A stretch of DNA of 64,000 bases from Lasiodiplodia sp. COLG20 (lineage: Eukaryota > Ascomycota > Dothideomycetes > Botryosphaeriales > Botryosphaeriaceae): contig VNWV01000006.1 in the NCBI GenBank assembly GCA_009801085.1, forward strand, positions 620,001 to 684,000. Direction: 5' to 3'. The notes beneath the pieces are model-generated. The model saw only the letters and a program-made list of their open reading frames with translations. It was not told where the DNA came from and searched no databases. Both the position numbers and the translations under genes were made by a program. Numbering within the stretch: the first letter of the stretch is position 1; each line of letters begins with the position of its first letter. This document shows positions 36,901 to 47,234 of this stretch, piece after piece.

Positions 36901-39900
36901 CAGCTGCTGGGCTTTCTGGTGGTGTCCGTTTCTGACGGCCTCGATTAACGCTTGGCGAGATGGCTCGTCGTTGCTGTAGGAATCGAAGATGTCTTCAATG
37001 CCTGTTGAGGCGATGAGGGGTATGATTGAGACGTAGCACCTGTCGGTCCTTATCAAAGGGCTTGTCATGAACCAGCAGGCTTGCTCCCAGGCCCGCACAG
37101 TCGTCTTGTCCTGGAAGAACTGTTCCGCGAGGCCCGTCAGATCCCTTGACTTTGGGGAGAGATTGTAGTGCCTGACCCAGTTCTCGGCGGCGTAAGTGGC
37201 AAGATCATCTTTGGGTTTAAAGGTTGGCGTTGATAAAATGCCGTGGAGGACTGTGCAAAGACGGTTCAGTGAGACGTGACACTGTGATGAGGCAAGGTAG
37301 TGGAGGCATGTCTCTGCTATCAGCTTGTGGGCTGTTCTGTTGATGTCATACCAGGTGTTCTCTACATTGAAGAAGAAATCTCGGAGTCGCGGATGTTGAA
37401 AGCGAACTTCGTAATCCAAGGCAAGAATTCCTGGCAATAGTGTGTTCACTTCTGACACTATGTAGGCACTCGCGGATTCCAAAGCGCCTGATATCTCTCC
37501 GCGTGGCGCCGATCTGTCGAGATTGCTGGTGATGATTGCGGAAACAAATTCCTGGATGCTGAGGGGTCGGAAGGCATAGGTGACCCAGCTGATTGCAGCA
37601 GCTACGAAAGGTCTCTTTCTCTCAGGCACATTACTCAACGTCCCTTCCAACAGTAATTCAATCGGTGTGTTGAGGAACTGTAGCACACTTGCTTTGTCTG
37701 GAAACACTGCGGCACGTCGACATTGTTGTAACTTGAAGAGAGCTAGGCCGCCATGTTGCGCACTTCTGTCGATGAGTTCGGTGCGGAGCTGCTCAACCCA
37801 GAAACCACTCGGGTTATCCATCTCGATCATGTCCAGCAGTGCAGTCTCCAAAGTTGCCTTTGTAACAGGATCAGGATCCAGTGGCATCTCCATTTCATCA
37901 TCCAAGTGGAGACAAGGCCATCTCATCAACCATTTGTCGGACAAACATTCGCGAGATCTCGTTACAAGGACAAACTTCCACGGACTCTCACATATTTCGA
38001 AAATACGTGCCATATGGATCCAGAAGAGTTGACTCAAGTCACGACACTCTTCGACGTTATCCAGCACGAATACGGTTTCTCCGGGAGGTCCAGAGGCTCG
38101 CAGGTTGATCAGTAAGGACAGCAAATCCCAATCAGTCAAAGAGCGCTGATCGACAAAGCGTGAAAACTCCGAGATCCATACTGCGTATAATGGTTCGTTG
38201 TAAGGGCGCGTTGTCCAGTGAGTGATAAAGTGAGCAATCGAGGTGGCGAGGAACGAGTACGTATTGTTTCGACAGCTATCAGTTTTGTCGAAGGAAAAGT
38301 AAACCTCGTAGGCCGCGTTGCGAGAACCCCGCCTGATTGCCCGAAGGACGGACTTCGAGATGTGTCTAGACGTTGTTGATGCGCCGTCGATAATCAAGAT
38401 ATCAGGCTGTGGATTGTTCTGCCACGCTCTGAATTTGTCGTTTCTCATGAGCCATTGAAAATCCTCGTCGGTCAAGTAAGTTCTGGCCAGTAGCACCATG
38501 GGCGGCGAAAGTGAGACTGCCAAATCAAGGAATGAGTGTTTTTTTGCCACGGTAGAGTGGTCTGAGTGAAGGAACAGAGTGTCTATTAACGTCAACTGAC
38601 CCTTGATCCATTAGTAGAGAAGGATTATTTACCAGAATCAAGCTCACTCCTAAGATAGCTAACTAGCCGGTCAAGTTCGGTCCACATACGACTGTCATCG
38701 GGTGCGGAGGTAAGACGAAGGTGTGACTCGGGGATCCCTAAATTCTCTCCATGTTTCATGTCTGTTTTGACGTCGTATGCATCAAAGATCTACGTTTATG
38801 AGTGTCAACATAGTTTTGCTGTTGAGAAATAATTCGGTCTAAATATGGAATCTTGAGGTGGTGGACTAACCCTTCTAGCAAGATCCTTATCTTCAGAAAT
38901 GATTGCTACAACCTTTGCGCGAAGTTGAATTTTCGACTCAACAAAAAAATGATTGGCCTGCATCACAGAGCGAGTGAGACACTTGATTCCGCGTAGTATG
39001 TTGTTCAGTGGCTTTTTTGATCCGCAGAGAACAAGGCGGGTGACTTTATCCTCCATGTCCTGTACGTTTAGGCACCTCTGTGGGCAACCGAAGAGAATCT
39101 GCACTTTGTCAGCGCTGTCATTTTGGTTGACTGGGTTCAAAGTTTGCGGACCAACAACTTCGTGCAAGACAATATTTCGTGGTATCTCTTATCCAACCCG
39201 GCTTGATAGAGAGCCTGCTGCTGTTAGAGGCTGGTAAAAATATATTAATTCAAGTGGGCGACGTACATGCTTGACAATTGACCCTCCGATGTCATGTGCG
39301 AGGAAGACAATTGGGCGGAAGATATTTCGGGGATGGAGAGGACGCCTAGTATCTAAATACTCGCGTAGATATACCTGATATAGGCTCTGTCTCGCCCTTG
39401 CAAGGTCTTGTAGAAGTCTGGAGGCCTCCTTACTAATGCCATTTCTGAAGTAGACACCACTCCCAGTCTTTAATACGTCGTATCCATAATTCAAGCAGCG
39501 AGCGTTTGTCCCATAAAGCTGGGCGGGCATGTACTTTTCGGGGGCATTTCTGGGTCTCCAACTGTAGCTGCGGTTGCCATGAAGACCGTGAACAACCACA
39601 ATGCTTTTATGCAAAAGATAGAACACCCGTAAGCCAAAGCCGATATGATGCTAAATTTGGATAAATGACTTACTCCATGTCTCCAGAATCCTCAGTCTCC
39701 ATAATTTCAAGACCGTATTTACCAGGGTTGTCATCTCCACTCCTCTGCTCTTGATTAGATCCTTGATAACTCCTGTTCTCTGTGCTGTTCCCATCGCCGT
39801 TATCAGACTTGTGATCGCTCTTATGTTGACCCGCAATTTTGGTCTCGCCTTGCTTGACAATCGAGCCGCTGTTTGGCGTCCCTTCATTTGTCTGAGTGAC

Positions 39901-39939
39901 TTCAGAATCCTGGGTTTCATCACCTTCGAAGCGAAACAT
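33995..39939 (-). CDS. Very large NLR-like protein: alpha/beta hydrolase - STAND - ankyrins - ZZ finger
   Basis: The N-terminal exons carry YGLEIMETE and, after an intron, SIVVVHGLHGNRSYSW...NYGYDVLK...RPIVFLAHDIGGSIVKH, a lipase/hydrolase-type NLR effector domain with HDIGGS in place of the usual GHSLGG elbow. After introns follow ILFGCPQRC and a linker. The long exon (38595-34339) starts LTLIDTLFLHSDHSTVAKKH and has a STAND-like part with ETVFVLDNVEECRD as Walker B. The Walker A position reads DILIIDGASTTSRHIS, without the GxxxxGK[ST] signature. Then come roughly twenty ankyrin repeats. An intron (34338-34274, GTGAGT...TTACAG) joins YCNCCLF to NIQGLRYKCQRCEDFDLCYK and HPGHKLEEL, a complete ZZ-type zinc finger, followed by an acidic tail ending at 33995. 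N-terminal exons and the start (39939 or 40142) are uncertain. Predicted intracellular non-self sensor; about 1,800 residues. Confidence 0.75.
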
Positions 39940-40468
39940 TTTGATTCTTGGTTTTCGGCTTGGCCAACGAAGAGCAGTGTTGTATTCCAGAGTACTCCAG
40001 GTGCTGATATCTCCAAGATAGTCTCAAAGATGGATCCAAGCAGGTGGTGAGCTATTGGAGAGATCCTTTGGTCGGCGAGCCTGGCGTCGAGGTTGTCCAG
40101 CAGGTTCAGGTCATGAGCCAAACTGGAAACGCGACCGTGCATTAGCGGAAGACCATTTTCTGCTTTTCAAGTCACCGGCTTCCCGGCTGTGGTATGTGCT
40201 GATGTGAATGATGCAGGAATGACGGGCTTGACCCCAGATCGGGATTGGTATGTAGGATAGGGCTTGTACAGGAGTGACACGGAAGTCTTGTCGAGCGAAA
40301 TGATTCTAACTGAACATGTACGTTTCACGAAGAACACCCGCAAAAGATAAAGCGGCGGCATACTGACGATTCAGGGTTAACAACCCTCCCGCTCCAAAAG
40401 CTTTGACTTCTCGGCCTCGCAGTGGCTCCTACGTCTGCTCAATCACCCACCGCTGAGACTGACTAGCA
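39940..40468. promoter_or_regulatory. Divergent region between the large NLR and the unknown gene
   Basis: 529 bases between two genes reading apart. An open minus-strand frame (from 40142) overlaps the first part and may include an extra N-terminal exon of the NLR (it contains VLWNTTLLFVG), so the true promoter may be only about 330 bases. Confidence 0.35.
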
Positions 40469-41413
40469 ATGACACGCATCGCTACTTCCGTCGAACATTT
40501 CATGGTCGGGCACGAAGACTTATTCGTAAACTTGAACGACGCCGAAGATGAATCCTACGACGAGAACTCAATTTTCGATATCGGACTCAACCCAGCAGGG
40601 GACGACGGCAGCTCATTCCGCACGCAGAACGACCCGGCCGCACCCTACCAAAGGAAGAACGTGACCGAGCGAAAGGGTACCATTGATATCCGTTGCACCT
40701 GTCTGGACGTCATCCACGGATTACTCTCTCCGGATAACTACGAAGACCGTGCCACACTGATCGTGCTCATGTTCAACTTCGACAGCCGCAAGCGGGCGCG
40801 GCGCATTGCGAGCGCTAACATCTCGCTCCAGTTCTCCAGCGAGCAGCCTGGTAATGGGGATCCGGAGGTGTACAAGATCGCGCCTTTCGAGAGTATGGCT
40901 ATGGTTCCCACAACGGCGCTGGAGGAGAAGAAGCGGTGGGCGGACTTCAAGCTTGGAGCACCGCCGCTTTCAGGGTTTCAAGCTGGCACGGAGCTGGGCT
41001 GGGAGAGGACGGTCATCTCGGAGATGACGAATGCAACGAGGATTATTGGGACGACTGATCTCAGGGGGCGGAATTACGGCGAGCCGAACAGCGTGTCGTG
41101 GACGCTGCTTGAGAATGAGGCACAACAGACTGGGGTTCCAACGGCCTTGCGCACAGCGATTCTGCTGAAGAGAAGGAATGATGTAAAGTTTCAGTGCACT
41201 GTGAAGCTGGATGTTAAAGTTGACTTCAGAAGCAAACTTGAAAGGATGATTGGAGGAAAGCCCAAGGATGACCCGGTTTTATTTGATCCTGACATGGACC
41301 CCACAAACAGGCTTGAAGCATATGATATTTTGAATTTGGGAGAAGTCGACTTGGAGAAGATCTCAGGCATCACTCTTGTAAAATACTATGACGGGGCTGT
41401 CAAGCACATTTGA
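40469..41413 (+). CDS. Conserved-looking hypothetical protein, unknown family
   Basis: Single exon of 314 residues with normal codon use and a good start context. I do not recognise the family. Visible features: an acidic N-terminus (NLNDAEDESYDENSIFDIGL), a strand-rich middle (KGTIDIRCTCLDVIHGLLSP, ATLIVLMFNFDSRKRARRIA, SANISLQFSS), an aromatic centre (GTELGWERTVISEM) and a C-terminal part with VKFQCTVKLDVKVDFRSKLE and ITLVKYYDGAVKH. There is no signal peptide, membrane segment or cysteine cluster, and the alternation of beta-strands suggests an immunoglobulin- or C2-like sandwich. It is transcribed away from the large NLR and lies just before the ankyrin-protease gene, so it may be a partner in the same system. 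That is inference from position only. Confidence 0.7.
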   Translation: MTRIATSVEHFMVGHEDLFVNLNDAEDESYDENSIFDIGLNPAGDDGSSFRTQNDPAAPYQRKNVTERKGTIDIRCTCLDVIHGLLSPDNYEDRATLIVLMFNFDSRKRARRIASANISLQFSSEQPGNGDPEVYKIAPFESMAMVPTTALEEKKRWADFKLGAPPLSGFQAGTELGWERTVISEMTNATRIIGTTDLRGRNYGEPNSVSWTLLENEAQQTGVPTALRTAILLKRRNDVKFQCTVKLDVKVDFRSKLERMIGGKPKDDPVLFDPDMDPTNRLEAYDILNLGEVDLEKISGITLVKYYDGAVKHI

Positions 41414-42086
41414 CTGCTGAATTTGGACTCCTGTAGAATGAATTGAAGGGCCGGATAAAGGGAGCATTCTTCGAGTACTATGCTGTCCTCTTGAAACTGA
41501 TCCCTAATGCGAATCATAGCAAGATCTCAGAACAAGAGTAAAACACCACACCTGCTGTTTTAAGAAGGTGGTAACCTTCCGGTACACAGAAGATGAATTC
41601 ACGCGGGCCACCAGCCGCGGTGGAAGTGCGCCTGCCGTTAGCACCAATGCTTCAGAGACGACAGCCTGTGTAAGCAAAACTTAATCCATGATTCGCTAAG
41701 AGAGCTCCTTGTAGCAGTAAGCGCTCGTGGCACCAAGCATTCACGAGGTGATTGCATCCGATGTTGCCTAATCGCAAGCAATCACTACAATGCCATGTGA
41801 TAGGTCGTATAATAGGATATGTTGCACGAGGAACACAAGGTAGTGCTGGCCTTTCCGTGTGGTTACCTTCGGTAGCCATGTTAATAAGGTTCGGAGGAGC
41901 CATTGTGTAACATTATCTGTTTGCTCTATCTCGGCCGGCTCAGACTTTGGCCTACCATTATCATCCTACGTATCTAGCTAAACCATTCTCACCGGACTTG
42001 AGCCCAGCAATCCAATACTACCACAATATTCTTCGCACACTTAGTCGAAACTACTGCATAAGCGAAACATCGCTAGGCTCATCACA
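41414..42086. other. Intergenic, no gene supported
   Basis: An 83-codon minus-strand frame (41903-41652) contains WHCSDC and two more cysteines but matches nothing I know and has no clear promoter context, so I do not call it. Confidence 0.45.
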
Positions 42087-42266
42087 ATGTTCCTTGTAAG
42101 AAACCTCTTTTCCGTTCTCGCATTGGTTGGAGGCCTTCTATGCATCTTCGCCTGTCTTAGCATCACTCTCTGGCTCATCGAAGAGTTTTGCATCTATCCA
42201 AACTGGGGCATTTACGACAGCGCCAACCGAGAGAGAGAATACCCTGGGATTGGCCTTTTCAACTAG
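42087..42266 (+). CDS. Possible 59-residue membrane peptide
   Basis: A short frame starting MFLVRNLFSVLALVGGLLCI, with one strongly hydrophobic segment (residues about 6-31) followed by a Trp/Tyr-rich tail. It sits 170 bases before the ankyrin-protease start. It could be a small single-pass protein, an upstream open reading frame of that transcript, or chance. The GTAAGA at its fifth codon could also be a splice donor. Confidence 0.22.
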   Translation: MFLVRNLFSVLALVGGLLCIFACLSITLWLIEEFCIYPNWGIYDSANREREYPGIGLFN

Positions 42267-42436
42267 CCACATTACTCTTCCGTGGACAATTCCTATTTCG
42301 ACATATAGGTTGTCAGCAACATCCAGCTATCTGGCAACAAGAGGCCCGGCGAGGCTGGTCTCGCCACAACCCCCACGTCTTTCCTCCCGTGGAGTAGGAG
42401 GTACCGTATATTTCCAAAACCGCCAGGAAGTTTTCC

Positions 42437-45400
42437 ATGGCCAGAATGGCACACATAAACATTCACGATGATCCTGCTATCAAAGACGGGGACAACATGG
42501 AAGATAACTCAGATTCAACCAGTAGTGGTGAAGACAACGACACAATCAGCGCTCTATTCGAAAGGCTCATCAAAGATCTCATGTCTTCCGAGCCGCCAAG
42601 GCTCGACGAAGTCCTCAAACACCACAAAGAAGAGCTCAAGGAGACAACCGAGGAGGGTGACACAATTCTCCACTTGATCGCCGCCGACCGGAAGAAGACT
42701 CGCGACGCCACCAAGAAACTCAAACCGCTTCTGGGGTACCTCATCAAGCACCACCCGTACCTGACGAAGGCAAAAGATGCCAACGACAAGACACCTCTGC
42801 AGCTCGCAATCAAGAAGAAACGCGCAACCCTTGTCGAGATCATGTGCGATGCGATTAACGCCAACCACGACGTCGACGAAATCCTATTCATCACCGACTC
42901 CCAAGGAAATAACTATTTACACGAGGTTCTGCAAGGCAGTGCTAGCAACTCGCACAAGATCACCCTCGATATCATCGCGCGCGTGCACGACGGACAGTGC
43001 CTGCGCCGCAAGAACCTCGCCGGCCGAACTCCCTTACACATCGCAGTTGAATACGACCGGTGCGTACCTTCGCAGCTGCGTGTCGTGCGCAAACTCCTCG
43101 ACACTTGTGACGAGGCGCTTGATGCAAATATCAGTGGCGATCCCCGCGAGCTTTCCGTCTACCGCTACCACGAGCAGACACGCCGCGAGTACATGGAGAA
43201 GCAGAAGGCCAAAACCGCTGCAGCCGATCAAGAAAAAAGTAGAAGCCGCCAAAATCACCGCCAACCGAACATCAGCAAAGGCCTAACTCCACAAGCGCCA
43301 GCCCCGGTCCCGGCGCCGCGTGAGAATGCGGTCGCGATGATGAGACCGGAGATGAATGTCGGTGGAGAAATGCCTTTGCAGGGAATTCGTCGAGTGCCAA
43401 CGATCCAGACTGCTTCTGACGTGTTCTCCGTCCACGGTGACGGACAGGTTCTGAAGTCATTGGGGAAGAGTTCTGGTATGGCTCGCCTGAGTGCCGCACA
43501 GAGCCCTACGGTCACAGGTGCTGAAGCACGCAAGAAAGGAAAGAAGAAGGCAGAGGAAGAAAGCGTCACAGAAGAGTCGGCGAACGAGATCCGAGACCTT
43601 TTGAAGTTACGCTTCATGATGAATTCCAAGAGAGACCACGAGGCCACCGTGTCGTTCCTGTATGGGGCCATACAGCGTAAGTTCCCAGGAGCTATACTAA
43701 AGGTGCTTTGAGATGATTGACCGGATACTACAGAAAAAGAACTATTCTTCTCGCTGGTTGATGGGCCGGCCATCTTGAGCAAGCAGATATTGGAAGACTC
43801 AAGACACTTCAAATTTGAGGATACACTCCGCTACGTCGAACTCCCGCAACTCGAAATTGAAAGACCGGCTCCGTCAAAGTTTGCTCCCAAGAGAGCTGTT
43901 CCGGATGGACACGGCCGGACCGACTATGCTGTGGTTTTCGAATGGCTGCGTAAGAAGGGCGTCAAACGCATCCTCAGCCTCTCAGTCAATGACCTTAAGG
44001 AGCCTTCGCATAGTGAGGAGACTATAGAGGAGGCTCTCAATAGTATCGAGGTAATGAAGCTGTGGGACTGGCAGAGATCGGATCTCAGCTCCGAGACGAT
44101 CTTCAAGGCTGCCAAGAACGTAGAAGAGGTATACCTGTACTGGACCGGGAATGAAGCAGTGCTCCGAAGCTGGAGCGAGCCAGAGGGGTTGAATAAATTG
44201 AGGAATTTGAGAAAGGTCACGGTCTTTGAGACTCAGGTAAGCTTCAGGTTCAGACCTGTTACGAAGTTACTAATAGTATAGGGGCTGGAAACACGTGAAA
44301 GGGTTAAGAGGAACCTGAACAGCTTTTCTAACAGGCTGAGAAGAAACCGTGAGAAATTACGCTCCGACATAGCCCGCGAGACCAGCGACTCCGATCAGCA
44401 AATTCTACCCCCGGAGATAGACGTTGACTATTCTCATGAACGGCTGTCTCAAAAGTCCCATGCATCCGGCGGTAAACATGGAGCCACACTCACACAACCT
44501 CAAGACCAGCACAAGTGGATTACATGCATGGAAGAGTTCGCTGACTTCATTCAAAGAGTTAAGCTTGACGACTCCGGTTTGAACCAAGTTCCACCCGTCA
44601 CAGTAGCATTGATCGACGACGGATACGACATCAGCGAGCCAGGCCTCAACAGTAAAATCGTCGGCGGCCGTAGCTTCTGTCGTCACAACTCCAGAAACAA
44701 CCACGCGTCGTACTTCGTCACCAGCGGCGGCCACGGCACCGTCATGGCAAACCAAATATGCCGAGTCTGTCCTAACGCCGAGCTCTTCATGCTCCGGATC
44801 GATGAGTACGTCGGCACGCAGGGTAAACGACAAATCACCGCTGAAAGTGCAGCCCAAGTCCGTCCACCCCCTCTCCGCCCCCTTCGCACCCCATCCCCTC
44901 GCCAACCACACTGACCAACCAATCCCCACTACAGGCTGTCCGCGCCGCCATCGACCTGGGCGTCGACATCATCTCCATGTCCTGGACCCTCGAATTCGAG
45001 GGTACCCCCGCGCGCCGGATTTCACATTAATATTAACGGCATACACGGTGTCGTTTTCCAGAGATAAAAATGGGTAAAACAATTAGATAAATTTCGTAAT
45101 TTTTCAAAAAAGATGCCTGTTCGAATTTCACTCGCTGCACCTTCTTTTTTTTTTTTTTCCTTACTAGTAGTCGAGTGGTAATTATACTTCTTACCACTCT
45201 GCCACGCCGCTTTTTGTTGAAGATACGTTTGCTGGTTAATACTAAGTCCCTGGTTCCGTTGAAAAATTTTATAAAAAGGGTCTTCGCTACCAGCTAAGTA
45301 TCTATACACTATATAATTACCCGGCGTTATAATGTTTTTTATGTAAATTTCAGAGAAAAAAAATAAAGAACCAGATGTCGCGGCCGCGGTATGTGGATTA

Positions 45401-46170
45401 CTATATAAAGTCCCGTTTCGCTTAAAACGGGCGACAGAAAAAAATAAAGATTACCGGGATTTACGTATTTTTTTCGTATTTCGCCATATTCATGGCGGTA
45501 TCATAAATAATTACGGTTCCTAGGTACCCTAGTGGAAGCGACGCCCCAAAACAAAGACCACATCGCGCATCTCACCACCGCCCTCACCGACGCCGCCAAA
45601 GCCAACATCCTCCTCTTCTGCGCCGCTCCCGACCAGGGCGCCGACACCACCCGCACCTACCCCGCCGCCGCCGGCGCGCCCTGCATCCGCATCGGCGCGG
45701 CAGAGGCGTCCGGTGAGGCGTACGAATGGCTCGGCGCGGCGCCCGTGGACTTTCTGTTTCCTGGCGCCAACGTGCTGCGGGGCCGGCTTGGGGATCACGA
45801 GGGCGGGATTGTAGGAGGCGGAAGGCTGAATGGTTCGAGCGTAGCCACGGCGCTGGCAGCGGGGTTGGCGGCGCTGGCGCTGTATTGCGTGCAGTTCGCC
45901 GTGCAGTACGCCGTCGTCGCCAATGCGCAGGGCCAGCATGTCACGGCTGAAGATCTGCGCAACCTGAAGACACGGCACGGGATGGAGGCTGCATTTCATG
46001 CTATCGGCACGACGGCGGCGAGCCAGCATAAGTATCTTGAGGTCTGGGATGTGTTTGGGCCGGCGGCGAAGCTGGAGACGGGGCATCTGGAGAGGGAGAA
46101 GCGGGAGGCTATTGTGATGGTGGCGAAGAGGCTGATTACTACGAAGAAATTGGATGTTTTGAGGAGGTGA
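42437..46170 (+). CDS. Ankyrin-subtilisin (S8) protease, interrupted by a 522-bp insert
   Basis: Exons 42437-43676, 43734-44236, 44282-44857 and 44935-45007 precede the insert, and 45530-46170 follows it. All phases agree and the total without the insert is 1,010 residues. The N-terminal third has degenerate ankyrin repeats (TILHLIAADRKK, KTPLQLAIKKKRATLVEIMC, GRTPLHIAVEYDR). A linker with QKELFFSLVDGPAIL and a coiled region follows. The protease domain has all three catalytic blocks: VALIDDGYD (Asp), GGHGTVMANQI (His) and LNGSSVATALAAGLAAL (Ser). S8 domains are among the effector modules of fungal NLRs, so this gene, between two receptors, could be an executor; that is inference. If the insert is not spliced, translation stops within nine codons after 45001 and the catalytic Ser is lost. 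The start may be the second Met, at 42443. Confidence 0.8.
45008..45529. mobile_element. 522-bp AT-rich insertion flanked by GGTACCC duplications
   Basis: The word GGTACCC occurs at 45001-45007 and again at 45523-45529. Removing one copy plus everything between restores an uninterrupted, family-conform protease frame. The insert is strongly AT-rich in a GC-rich exon, carries a T14 run (45145-45158) and several hairpins, has no coding content and shows no terminal inverted repeats. The same geometry gives GT (45002) and AG (45523) at matching positions, so it would be spliced out exactly if recognised as an intron. It could be a nonautonomous transposon, a SINE-like element or an introner. Confidence 0.65.
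45173..45199. repeat. 9-bp perfect hairpin inside the insertion
   Basis: GAGTGGTAA (45173-45181) pairs with TTACCACTC (45191-45199) across a 9-nt loop. On the minus strand the adjoining TGGCAGAGTGG (45204-45194) matches the tRNA box A consensus, with a box B-like TTCGAAC about 80 nt further on. Confidence 0.6.
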
Positions 46171-46234
46171 GAAAGGCGTGGTTTTATGGAGAAATGTAAG
46201 GAACTTGGTTAATCACCGCAGTCGTTTTAATTCT

Positions 46235-47010
46235 CTATTTTCCCAAACTACCTATCGAGGTCGAGAGCTGAAAGCCCACCCACCCCTGCTCCAATTGTGT
46301 GACATGCCGCGCTGAGCGCAAAGCCCAGCCTTCCGCCAGGCCGGTTGACATCAGCCCTCCCCTCGCACTCCCGCAGCTGAAACTCCAAAATCCCCCACGC
46401 ACACCGGTCCTCCTCCGCTCACATCGCTCACCCCGGCCTTGTCCTCGCGCACGCCAGATGCACCGCCGTGCCCACTTCCAGATGGCACCTGTTGACAACC
46501 TCGCCGGCGGCAACCAGCATCTTCACGCCAGCGAGCCAGCTATCTGAGCAGACCGGGTGCAGCGGCGAGCCGTCGTTCCTGTTCAAACTGGCTGAATAGG
46601 GATAGAGAGCCGTTCACCCTTTTCGCCCCCTGGAGTGCACATGCCTGCTACCTGCCCAACCAGGAGCTTTACTGAGAGCGAGCTCGTGAATCCCCGAGCA
46701 GTTTTCGCAGGCACCCCGGTCTAGCAACACGCGACAAATGGAATCATGCTCTTCGAAGACCGCGCCGTACAACGCGGTGCTTCTACAACTGCGGATGTGC
46801 ACATCGGCCCTACGATCTAAGAGAAACCGCACGCAGCGACCGTAGCCGTGGTATACATACCGTAAGCACTAGCACGGACCAGCATCTTGTCGAATCGATG
46901 TAGCTCGCCTCCGCGCCGGCGTCCTAGAGGACGCGGGTGGCTGCATGCAGGGTCCCAGCAAGCGCAAGCGGTGCTGACACGAGGAAACGAAAGCAAGGAG
47001 GTGGCGTCAG
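46235..47010 (-). pseudogene. Decayed ankyrin copy related to the large NLR
   Basis: Reading on the minus strand from 47010 down, pieces match the ankyrin part of the large NLR in the same order. A segment with LHAATRVL, a stop, then DAGAEASYI (about 46947-46900) is like its HAAARVLLDASAEVNY. YGRCVRFLLDRRADVHI (about 46842-46792) is like FGSCVRLLLERGADV, and SICRVLLDRGACEN is like AVCRMLLERGADA. Then NDGSPLHPVCSDSWLAGVKM (about 46583-46524), GTAVHLACAR, and DVNRPGGRLGFALSAACH (about 46352-46299) match GGSPLHLACTM...VKML, GTPLYVACAR and DVNQPSGGDFGFALSAACA. Stops, frame changes and deletions separate the pieces, and several repeats are missing. It is a dead, shortened duplicate lying between the protease and the next receptor. 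Confidence 0.7.
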
Positions 47011-47234
47011 ATAACATAATTCATGAATCTGTGGTGTACTAGTGTAGATCGCTGACTAGGGGAGGAGGATCGTACCTATGAGCCAGTCCGGATAAACTTC
47101 GGCCCGACAGCGGGTACCGTGGAAGCCCCCTCACTTTCAGCTCATGGTGTAGCAGCATCAATTAGTTATATTTGTGCGGTGCCACTCGGCACACTTGTCA
47201 TATTTTCTTTTCTCTGCCTTCGCCATCCCCGGAC

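Noticed and set aside
41652..41903. 83-codon minus-strand frame with WHCSDC
   Set aside because: Cysteine spacing does not fit a known finger and there is no support from context.
45119..45204. tRNA gene in the 522-bp insertion
   Set aside because: Box A fits but box B is poor and no cloverleaf with an anticodon stem could be drawn.
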